This document shows positions 7,721-13,917 of a stretch of 20,755 bases of DNA, one piece after another. The stretch spans positions 1 to 20,755 of the forward strand of contig CAZTUL010000041.1 in the NCBI GenBank assembly GCA_964616275.1, in the 5' to 3' direction. This DNA comes from CAYZJV01 sp964616275. GTDB lineage: Bacteria; Spirochaetota; Spirochaetia; Sphaerochaetales; Sphaerochaetaceae. Position 1 is the stretch's first letter. Each line of letters starts with the position of its first letter. The position numbers and the translations under genes are program-made. Below the pieces are notes generated by a model, which worked only from the letters and a program-made list of their open reading frames with translations, had not been told where the DNA came from and made no database searches.

Positions 7721-8287
7721 TCATGCACCATTGGCTAATGCAACATACATATATACATCCTGATATCCTTCTAAATCTGATCGATAATAGTGTTTCAACG
7801 GACCAGCTTCACGCACCATACCGGCTTTCTCCATTACTCTACCCGATGCGACATTATTAATTGAATGACAAGCCTCAAGTCTATGAAAACCAGCAACATC
7901 TAAGCCAAACCGAAGTACACACTGCAATGCTTCTGTTGCATACCCTCGATTCCATGAACTTTTTGTAAGGCAGTACCCGATTTCACCTCGATTATCATGC
8001 AGACTCATAATTTCTATCCCTATTGACCCTATTACGATAACCTCTTCTCTCAGTTCAATAGCCCAATGGAAGAATGGCGGGTGTTTTTCACTGTCAATCC
8101 AACTTTGGATTATTCGCCTTGATTCCTGAATTGAGGTATGCTGGCTAAATCGAAGAAATTTTGTTACCTCTGAATCACTGGACCACGAGAAGAGTGCTTG
8201 TGCATCGTCCAAGGTAAATGGTCTCAGGATGAGCCGTCGTGATGAAAGGATTGGAGATGTTATTCTCTTGATGTCTGAATCGGTCAT
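7721..8287 (-). CDS. GNAT family N-acetyltransferase, RimJ/RimL-like
   Basis: 188 residues. It begins with the RimJ/RimL-type pattern S-S-R-R-L-I-L-R-P-F-T-L-D-D-A, and the acetyl-CoA loop is seen as W-N-R-G-Y-A-T-E-A-L, followed by H-R-L-E-A-C-H-S-I-N-N-V-A-S-G-R-V-M-E-K-A-G-M, the typical motif B region. The acceptor may be a ribosomal-protein N-terminus or a small amine; sequence does not decide. No Shine-Dalgarno site precedes the ATG at 8285-8287. Instead a good promoter places transcription start at or next to the A of the ATG, so a leaderless mRNA is predicted. Probably the first gene of the GNAT-yggS-rluD operon. Confidence 0.87.
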   Translation of the reverse strand: MTDSDIKRITSPILSSRRLILRPFTLDDAQALFSWSSDSEVTKFLRFSQHTSIQESRRIIQSWIDSEKHPPFFHWAIELREEVIVIGSIGIEIMSLHDNRGEIGYCLTKSSWNRGYATEALQCVLRFGLDVAGFHRLEACHSINNVASGRVMEKAGMVREAGPLKHYYRSDLEGYQDVYMYVALANGA

Positions 8288-8293
8288 ATACGC

Positions 8294-8322
8294 ATCATGA
8301 GAAAAACTGTTACACCTGTCAA
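8294..8322 (-). promoter_or_regulatory. Sigma-70-type promoter for the GNAT operon, apparently leaderless
   Basis: Reading on the minus strand: perfect -35 TTGACA (8317-8322), 17-base spacer, -10 CATGAT (8294-8299, 4 of 6 consensus bases), then six bases (GCGTAT) before the ATG. Transcription would start at about the A of the start codon. The -35 begins five bases beyond the T-tract of the preceding tRNA terminator. Confidence 0.6.
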
Positions 8323-8326
8323 CACT

Positions 8327-8371
8327 AAAAAAAGCTTGCTATGAGAATGTAAGATCCTCAGAACAAGCTTT
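8327..8371 (-). terminator. Rho-independent terminator after tRNA-Val
   Basis: On the minus strand, AAAGCTTG (8364-8371) pairs perfectly with CAAGCTTT (8331-8338). A further inner TGAG/CTCA pairing shortens the loop. The 3' arm runs into seven consecutive T residues, then AG. It ends the tRNA transcript and any read-through from the upstream glycosidase gene, which shows no terminator of its own. Confidence 0.85.
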
Positions 8372-8380
8372 CTATACGTT

Positions 8381-8452
8381 TGGGGGGTGAGGGATTTGAA
8401 CCCACGACAGCCTGCTTGTAAGGCAGGAGCTCTCCCACTGAGCTAACCCCCC
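8381..8452 (-). tRNA. tRNA-Val (anticodon UAC)
   Basis: The minus strand folds into a full cloverleaf: acceptor GGGGGGT/ACCCCCC, D-stem GCTC/GAGC, anticodon stem CCTGC/GCAGG with loop CTTACAA (anticodon TAC), and T-arm with TTCAAAT loop; discriminator A at 8381. CCA is not encoded. The second pair of the T-stem (positions 50/64) is a U-U mismatch, all other stem pairs being normal. Anticodon UAC reads GUA and, by wobble, other valine codons. Confidence 0.95.
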
Positions 8453-8472
8453 GCTTCATGTAACGAGGAAGA

Positions 8473-8501
8473 ACTTAACACAGAGCGAAAGATTTTGTCA
8501 A
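8473..8501 (-). promoter_or_regulatory. Predicted promoter of tRNA-Val
   Basis: On the minus strand, perfect -35 TTGACA (8496-8501), 17-base spacer, weak -10 TTAAGT (8473-8478). Predicted start near 8466, about 14 bases before the mature tRNA 5' end at 8452. Confidence 0.5.
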
Positions 8502-8532
8502 CAGAGTTATTGCTTTAGTTTTATAACAATCG

Positions 8533-10398
8533 CTATTCTTTCAAGGTATAATAAAACAGCATACTCTTTTTCGGTTGAGTCTTTATCTGAAACACATCAT
8601 CACTTATATCCAGGGTCTTTTCCGATGTCCATTCACGGATCGTGTCAATCGCCATATGGTGAAGATCCAATGAAATATGTTTTTCAGTATCCGATCTATT
8701 CAGACACAAAAGTATTCCCTCCTGCTTATAGGTCCGTGAAAAAATCACCGTTGAATTATCATACCACTCTGTTCTCCAGTCCCCCTTTGCAAACACCTGA
8801 GAATTATTTCGAAGATTCCCGAGCATTTTATACAGATTATAGAATCTCAGATCCCATGTATCCTTCTCCCATTGCATGGGATATCGGGCACCCTCATTGC
8901 TTTCTATGGTACCGGATAAACCAATTTCATCTCCATAATAGATGTTCGGAACTCCAGGTAAAACATACAGCAGCATGATAATACCCTCGTACATATCCCA
9001 ATCAAAAATTCGTGTGTGATTATGTAGCCTCATTGTGTCATGTGAATCCAGTAGATTAAACTGTCTGTCTACAAGTTGATCAGGAATAGCATTGAGGTGT
9101 TGAGAAATTGCATCTGACAGTTCCTTTCCCGTAAGTGGCCGCCCCGATTCATCTGAATGTCCCCAATTGCTCATGAGGTACGTGTCTTGCTGTCCATACC
9201 ACCTGCGTAACAATCTTCCGGAACCAAAATAATTCATGGCTGAATCCCATTGATCTCCCTGCAGATAATCCGATGCATCTTCCCATGCCTCACCAATGAG
9301 ATACGTTTCTGGCTGTACAGCTTTCAGGTGTTTTCTAACCTCACGCCAGATTTCGTGGCAGAATTGATCTTTTCCGTATCTTCCGGTATCTGTACCAACA
9401 TCGAATCGCCAGGCATCAATACAAAACGGTTCTTGTATGAATTTCTGTAGAACTGAATGGTTATCTCGGTACATGATATTCCGTAACTCGCTGTTGGAGT
9501 AATTCAATTGTGGAAGTGTATGCACTCCTTCCCAAAATACAAATTCCCCTTGGTCATCTTTATAATAGTACGCCGCTTCGGGCGAATGAGCATCCTCCAT
9601 TGCCTTTTTGAACCATGCGTGTTCACTACCACTATGATTTATTGAGATATCCAACATAATTCGAATACCAGCATCATGGAGTTTGCCTACGAGGTGAATT
9701 AAAGCTTCATCCCCTCCTAGGTGTTCATCGACATGAAAGAAATCAGTACAATCATACCTGTGATGCGTTTTAGCCGAGAAGATTGGATTCAGATATACTG
9801 CAGTAATTCCTAATTCTTTGAAATGATCAACCGCCTGAGAAATACCTTCGAGATCTCCGTTATAAAAGTCGAGACACCACCCTTCGCTATATGCAGGAGG
9901 AGTTTGGTTACATGATAAAGCTTGAGTTACATGACCATCAAATTGATATTCATGTGTCTTAACTCCAATGCTTGGATTACCATTTTTAAATCTATCGGGA
10001 AAGATTTGGTAGAATGTTGATCCGGGTACCCAGGAATCCAATTGTAATCCGGTATCAATCGAAAACATACTTGCTTTTGCTGGATGGAATCTTTGAATTC
10101 CTTTCCTTGTATAAAATATCCACCCGTCGTCTGTTTCAATCTGGAATGAAAAATACCATCGTTCTTCGTTCGCTGGAGGAATATCTGTAGTATATGTAAT
10201 TCTGGCTCCATAAATTGAGGATAGCATGGAGAAGTACTGTGAAATTCCATCTAATAGAGCATGGCACACTACTTGCTTAACTGGTGCATCAGAAACCATC
10301 TTCAAAGAAACTGATGTTTGAATTCCGTATGTCACCGGAAAAGGTGAGATGAATTCATCATTTACCATACATCTAATACTTCTTTCCCAATTATTCAT
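8533..10398 (-). CDS. GH13 glucan hydrolase, cyclomaltodextrinase/neopullulanase type (GH13_20-like)
   Basis: 621 residues with no signal peptide, so cytoplasmic. An N-terminal beta domain of about 120 residues precedes the (beta/alpha)8 barrel starting at W-V-P-G-S-T-F-Y-Q-I-F-P-D-R-F (123-137), the usual order in subfamily 20. Conserved regions: D-I-S-I-N-H (250-255), A-W-R-F-D-V-G with nucleophile D333, L-I-G-E-A-W with acid/base E370, and D-S-H-D-T with transition-state stabiliser D454. R-Y-P-M-Q-W after G-D-E-I-G-L is also typical. Such enzymes cleave cyclodextrins, maltodextrins and pullulan from inside the cell after import. The ATG at 10396-10398 follows AGAGG at short spacing. It is transcribed divergently from the sugar-transport operon across a shared control region, and probably processes oligosaccharides that the transporter brings in. 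Confidence 0.88.
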   Translation of the reverse strand: MNNWERSIRCMVNDEFISPFPVTYGIQTSVSLKMVSDAPVKQVVCHALLDGISQYFSMLSSIYGARITYTTDIPPANEERWYFSFQIETDDGWIFYTRKGIQRFHPAKASMFSIDTGLQLDSWVPGSTFYQIFPDRFKNGNPSIGVKTHEYQFDGHVTQALSCNQTPPAYSEGWCLDFYNGDLEGISQAVDHFKELGITAVYLNPIFSAKTHHRYDCTDFFHVDEHLGGDEALIHLVGKLHDAGIRIMLDISINHSGSEHAWFKKAMEDAHSPEAAYYYKDDQGEFVFWEGVHTLPQLNYSNSELRNIMYRDNHSVLQKFIQEPFCIDAWRFDVGTDTGRYGKDQFCHEIWREVRKHLKAVQPETYLIGEAWEDASDYLQGDQWDSAMNYFGSGRLLRRWYGQQDTYLMSNWGHSDESGRPLTGKELSDAISQHLNAIPDQLVDRQFNLLDSHDTMRLHNHTRIFDWDMYEGIIMLLYVLPGVPNIYYGDEIGLSGTIESNEGARYPMQWEKDTWDLRFYNLYKMLGNLRNNSQVFAKGDWRTEWYDNSTVIFSRTYKQEGILLCLNRSDTEKHISLDLHHMAIDTIREWTSEKTLDISDDVFQIKTQPKKSMLFYYTLKE

Positions 10399-10428
10399 AT
10401 GACCTCTATAAAAAATAAAAATTTTTAG

Positions 10429-10457
10429 TTGACCGGTTTAGAAAACCGGTTTAGCAT
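10429..10457 (+). promoter_or_regulatory. Main promoter of the sugar-transport operon
   Basis: -35 TTGACC (10429-10434, 5 of 6), 17-base spacer, -10 TAGCAT (10452-10457, 4 of 6). Predicted start at about 10463-10465, giving a leader of some 86 bases before the binding-protein ATG at 10550. The spacer contains the operator-like repeats, so a bound repressor would block polymerase directly. Confidence 0.55.
10431..10454. promoter_or_regulatory. Twin CCGG-centred operator-like repeat, probable LacI-family binding sites
   Basis: ACCGGTTT (10432-10439) and AAACCGGT (10443-10450) form a perfect 8-bp inverted repeat with a 3-base spacer. In addition AAACCGGTTT (10443-10452) is a 10-bp palindrome with a central CG, the hallmark of LacI-family operators, and CCGGTTTAG occurs twice (10433-10441, 10446-10454), 13 bases apart. 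The sites lie in the -35/-10 spacer of the rightward promoter and in the shared region upstream of the divergent glycosidase gene. The LacI-family protein encoded in the same operon is the obvious candidate binder; this is inference. Confidence 0.7.
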
Positions 10458-10461
10458 TAGT

Positions 10462-10501
10462 ATGAAAGATAGATACTAGTCAGTCAAGACTTGTCTTTCA
10501 T
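10462..10501 (+). repeat. Inverted repeat at the 5' end of the operon leader
   Basis: ATGAAAGA (10462-10469) and TCTTTCAT (10494-10501) are perfect complements around a 24-base loop that itself holds a small AGTC/GACT pairing (10478-10481, 10488-10491). Because transcription should begin at about 10464, this could form a 5'-terminal stem-loop protecting the mRNA, or an extra protein-binding site. Confidence 0.45.
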
Positions 10502-10509
10502 TTTCGATA

Positions 10510-10525
10510 GGATTCAGTTGAATCC
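10510..10525 (+). repeat. 16-bp near-perfect palindrome in the leader
   Basis: GGATTC (10510-10515), loop AGTT, GAATCC (10520-10525). In RNA it makes a short 6-bp hairpin with a tetraloop ending 12 bases before the AAGGAG ribosome site (10538-10543). It may be structural or a second regulatory site; no T-tract follows, so it is not a terminator. Confidence 0.4.
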
Positions 10526-10549
10526 AAAATATTTCATAAGGAGTAGGAT

Positions 10550-12025
10550 ATGAAAAAACGGATTGTTGTGTTGCTTGTTATCCTCTGCACTGTCTCGCTT
10601 TCGGTATTTGCCGGTGGACAAGCTGAAGCAGACAAAGGATATGATTTGTACATTTACAACTCAAAAGGAGAGAATGCTGCTCAATTTGCGGATATGGCTA
10701 AGGCATATGAAGCAGAAACTGGAGTTCGAGTTAAGACATTTTCAATCGGAAGTGGTCAAGATCATATGGAAACCCTCCGTGCAGAGATGAATTCCAGTAA
10801 TAAACCATCAATTTTCTCTATACAGGGTGTAAAAGAGCTTATTGAATGGTATCAGGGTGGATTTGTTGTCGACTTTAACAAAGTTACAGATGCAAAATTT
10901 AAGAGTTTTTCAGATGCAATCGCCCCTTCTCTCAGACTTACTAACGATGGCTCCAATAGTTTTGGTGTACCGTACAACGTTGAAGGTTATGGGTATATTG
11001 TTGATACTCAAATGGTTGCAGATCTTTTTGGTACAGGTAAGGTTGAAGCATTTATTGCCGATACGAAGGCTGCAACATATGCTGAGTGGGAAACACTCGT
11101 AAAAGCACTCGATGCATATATTAAAAACAACAAAGCCGCAACAGTTAAACTAAACGGAAATAGTTATACTCTTGCTGCAAATAAGACAGGTCTTGCAAAG
11201 AACCTAAACGGCGTTTTTGCAGTTATGGGTGCTGAAAAATGGACATATGGAGACCACTTCATAAACGTTGCACTGAATGCAGCTTTTGGAGATCCTAATG
11301 CTGCAGCTAATTCTACAGATGCAGATGTTGAAAAACTGCGAGGAGCTCTTACCGCTTATGCAAAAGCTCTTGATCTTAAGACATCGTATCTTGCCGGTCT
11401 AAACGGCCCTGCAAAACGAGGACAGGATTTTGTTTCATCAGCAAATTTCGGCTATGACCAAGCAGTTCAGATTTTTGCAGATAGTAAGGCCATTTTCTTT
11501 AAACAGGGCAACTGGGCTTATGGAAATATCGCTAATGTTAATGAAAAGCAAGCCGAAAGACTTGAATTCCTCCCAGTAAAGATGCCGTTCCAAGCAGCGG
11601 ATGTTATCTTAGCAGGTATGACCGTAGACAAACTTAATACCTCTATTCCTGTATTTGTGCCTAACTACTATGCAATTAACAGTATGGTTCCTGCTGCTGA
11701 GCAGAAACTTGCGATGGATTTTCTTGTTTGGCTTAACACAAGCGAAACAGGCAAGAAATTTGTTGTCGAGGATTTTAATTTTATTCCGTATAACGCAGAC
11801 CCAGCTACTACCACACTACCAAACAGCCTCGGTAATTCTATTCTAGATTATATCACTTCTGGAAATATTATTGCAGCACCATATCATGGAGCACCAGCTA
11901 CATGGTCAGGAGATGTCGTTGGACTTCGACTCATGGAACAATATTTGACAAAAGCAACCTGGACAACTCAGGATTATAAAGAAATTGTTGATTATGCTAT
12001 TCAAACCTGGCAGAATCTCAACTAG
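10550..12025 (+). CDS. ABC transporter sugar-binding protein (family 1 solute-binding)
   Basis: 491 residues. A signal peptide is clear: positively charged M-K-K-R, hydrophobic core, and S-V-F-A before G-G-Q-A-E-A, a signal peptidase I site near residue 21. There is no Cys lipobox, so a soluble periplasmic protein rather than a lipoprotein is expected. The mature part has the family 1 (MalE-like) layout: an opening beta-strand D-L-Y-I-Y-N-S, an F-G-V-P-Y-N-V-E-G-Y hinge region and a late W-L-N-T-S-E-T-G-K-K-F-V segment. It captures a sugar outside the membrane and delivers it to the two permeases. Its strong AAGGAG site 6 bases before ATG fits the high expression binding proteins need. Ligand is not readable; neighbours suggest maltodextrin, sucrose or another alpha-glucoside. 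Confidence 0.9.
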   Translation: MKKRIVVLLVILCTVSLSVFAGGQAEADKGYDLYIYNSKGENAAQFADMAKAYEAETGVRVKTFSIGSGQDHMETLRAEMNSSNKPSIFSIQGVKELIEWYQGGFVVDFNKVTDAKFKSFSDAIAPSLRLTNDGSNSFGVPYNVEGYGYIVDTQMVADLFGTGKVEAFIADTKAATYAEWETLVKALDAYIKNNKAATVKLNGNSYTLAANKTGLAKNLNGVFAVMGAEKWTYGDHFINVALNAAFGDPNAAANSTDADVEKLRGALTAYAKALDLKTSYLAGLNGPAKRGQDFVSSANFGYDQAVQIFADSKAIFFKQGNWAYGNIANVNEKQAERLEFLPVKMPFQAADVILAGMTVDKLNTSIPVFVPNYYAINSMVPAAEQKLAMDFLVWLNTSETGKKFVVEDFNFIPYNADPATTTLPNSLGNSILDYITSGNIIAAPYHGAPATWSGDVVGLRLMEQYLTKATWTTQDYKEIVDYAIQTWQNLN

Positions 12026-12043
12026 CTGAAAGGTTCATTATGC

Positions 12044-12076
12044 AGTCCGCGACTCCATACATGGGAATCGCGGACT
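12044..12076 (+). promoter_or_regulatory. Intercistronic stem-loop between binding-protein and permease genes
   Basis: AGTCCGCGA (12044-12052) pairs perfectly with TCGCGGACT (12068-12076), and CCAT/ATGG inside extends the helix. No T-tract follows (CTTGGTG), so it is not a classical terminator. It lies 18 bases after the binding-protein stop and 11 bases before the permease ribosome site: the place where malE-malF-type operons carry a structure that shields the upstream mRNA from 3' exonucleases and lowers permease expression. Confidence 0.75.
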
Positions 12077-12086
12077 CTTGGTGTAT

Positions 12087-12092
12087 AAGGAG
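12087..12092 (+). promoter_or_regulatory. Ribosome site deciding the first permease start
   Basis: AAGGAG, 7 bases before the ATG at 12100. An in-frame ATG at 12040 would add 20 residues encoded by the stem-loop and has no good ribosome site, so 12100 is chosen. Confidence 0.85.
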
Positions 12093-12099
12093 AATTGGA

Positions 12100-13011
12100 A
12101 TGGATATCTATAAAAAATGGTTTTGGATCCTACTAGCTCCTGCTATTTTATTATTTTTCTTGGTAATTATTTTTCCCTTTATTGTTGGACTGCTCAATTC
12201 CTTTCTTGCGTGGCGAGGCACCTATTACTTCGATCCTGAAACAGGGATACGAGCTCAAAGTATGTTCTCATCATTTATAGGATTTGAAAATTATACTAAT
12301 GCATTTAAGGATGAACGATTTATTCGAGCATTGGTGTATACGATTCAATATACTTTTGTTGCAGTAGTTGTTGTGAATATCGTAGGTCTAGGACTTGCAC
12401 TATTAGTCACTAAAGCACAAAAAGGAGCCAGCCTTTTCAGAACAGTGTTCTTTTTACCTAACATGCTAGGTGGATTAGCCTTAGGTTTCATTTGGCAATT
12501 CATTTTTCAAATAGTTTTTACGAACCTTCTTTTCAGCCCGGATGGGCTCCTGCATATCCCATTTCTTCGATATATGACTCAGGATAGTACCAAAGCCCTT
12601 TTTGCACTTGTTATTCTCAATGCATGGCAATTTGGAGGTTATATGATGATTATTTATATAGCTGGCCTGAATAACATATCAAGGGATTATTATGAAGCAG
12701 CAAGTATAGATGGTGCAACACCTATACGGACATTCAGATCAATTACTGTTCCCATGCTTATGCCCTCATTTACTGTAGTGTTCTTTCTTACACTTTCAAA
12801 CTCCTTTAAATTGCTGGATCAGAACATAGCTCTCACCGATGGAGAATTTAACACTCGCTTGTTGGCTATGCAGATTCTAAGAACTGTAAAAGACACTGCA
12901 CCTCCCGATTACGGAAAAGCTCAAGCCCAAGCAGTCATATTTTTCCTGCTTGTCGCCTCAATTACTCTCACGCAAGTATACGTTACAAAAAAGCGTGAAT
13001 TGGAGCTGTAA
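12100..13011 (+). CDS. ABC sugar permease, MalF type
   Basis: 303 residues starting M-D-I-Y-K-K-W-F-W-I. About six membrane segments are visible, at roughly residues 9-33, 78-103, 113-140, 163-188, 221-240 and 275-296. The EAA loop that contacts the ATPase reads Y-Y-E-A-A-S-I-D-G-A-T-P-I-R-T-F at 197-212, ending in I-T-V-P-M-L. It forms the inner-membrane channel with the next gene product. A MalF-style large periplasmic insertion is absent, so it is closer to the short UgpA/LacF-like members of this family. The partner ATPase is not encoded in the window. Confidence 0.92.
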   Translation: MDIYKKWFWILLAPAILLFFLVIIFPFIVGLLNSFLAWRGTYYFDPETGIRAQSMFSSFIGFENYTNAFKDERFIRALVYTIQYTFVAVVVVNIVGLGLALLVTKAQKGASLFRTVFFLPNMLGGLALGFIWQFIFQIVFTNLLFSPDGLLHIPFLRYMTQDSTKALFALVILNAWQFGGYMMIIYIAGLNNISRDYYEAASIDGATPIRTFRSITVPMLMPSFTVVFFLTLSNSFKLLDQNIALTDGEFNTRLLAMQILRTVKDTAPPDYGKAQAQAVIFFLLVASITLTQVYVTKKRELEL

Positions 13012-13013
13012 TT

Positions 13014-13898
13014 ATGGCATATCAATCTCGTGAAAGTGTCGCAGTAACTGGTGATACCAACTATTTTTTAAAGAAGAAAATCAAATTGGGAATCACTTAT
13101 GTGGTTTTAATACTTATCGCCCTCTATACATTAGCTCCCCTTTGGTTTCTATTCACCAATTCATTCAAGGGGCAAGCCGATATTATTCGAGACCCTCTTG
13201 GGCCGCCCCAATCGTTTTCCTTCTCATATATTCTCAATGCAATTAGTCAGATTCACTTTTTCCGATCTTTGATAATAACCTTCCTGATAACATTCTTTTC
13301 TGTAGGTCTCATCGTGACAATTTCTTCACTAGGGGCATGGATGCTTGTACGTAACAAGACTAAATGGTCGCAGGTTATTTTTATGGCGTTTGTTGCGGCA
13401 ATGCTTATACCATTCCAAGCCATCATGTACCCACTCATTCAATTTTTTGAAACATTAGGCCTAAAAAATGCACCAGGTCTCGTCCTGATGTATGGAGGTT
13501 TCGGCTTGAGTATGTCGATATTCCTCTACCATGGATTCGTTAAAGGTGTTCCTAAAGGAATTGAGGAAGCAGGAATTATTGATGGCTGTAATATTTTTCA
13601 ACTCTTTTATCACATCGTATTACCTCTACTCTCATCAATCACCGTAACGGTAATCGTACTCAACTCGATGTGGATATGGAATGATTACTTGCTCCCATTC
13701 CTCGTCGTGGGAAACTCAAATACGAAAACGCTTGTCCTTGAATTGTATTTTGCAAGAATTTTAGCTGGACAGTTTGGAAATCCGTGGGAACTTATCTTCC
13801 CTGCAGTGTTAGTTACCATAGTACCTATTGTCATAATCTTTCTTTTCCTGCAAAAATACATAGTTAAGGGTATCACAGACGGTGCAATAAAATCGTAG
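13014..13898 (+). CDS. ABC sugar permease, MalG type
   Basis: 294 residues. A cytoplasmic start of about 25 residues leads into a first membrane segment (about 25-48), then the MalG-type periplasmic loop with F-K-G-Q-A-D-I, and five further membrane segments. The EAA loop reads G-I-E-E-A-G-I-I-D-G-C-N-I-F-Q-L-F near 181-197 and ends in I-V-L-P-L-L. The ATG lies two bases after the previous stop, with GGAG at 13002-13005 inside the upstream gene, so the two permeases are translationally linked. The C-terminus K-Y-I-V-K-G-I-T-D-G-A-I-K is the usual MalG-family end. Confidence 0.92.
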   Translation: MAYQSRESVAVTGDTNYFLKKKIKLGITYVVLILIALYTLAPLWFLFTNSFKGQADIIRDPLGPPQSFSFSYILNAISQIHFFRSLIITFLITFFSVGLIVTISSLGAWMLVRNKTKWSQVIFMAFVAAMLIPFQAIMYPLIQFFETLGLKNAPGLVLMYGGFGLSMSIFLYHGFVKGVPKGIEEAGIIDGCNIFQLFYHIVLPLLSSITVTVIVLNSMWIWNDYLLPFLVVGNSNTKTLVLELYFARILAGQFGNPWELIFPAVLVTIVPIVIIFLFLQKYIVKGITDGAIKS

Positions 13899-13917
13899 TA
13901 AGGATTTATACTATTTC

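Noticed and set aside
12040..12099. N-terminal extension of the MalF-type permease from an upstream ATG
   Set aside because: The segment forms the intercistronic stem-loop, has no ribosome site, and the ATG at 12100 has an ideal AAGGAG.
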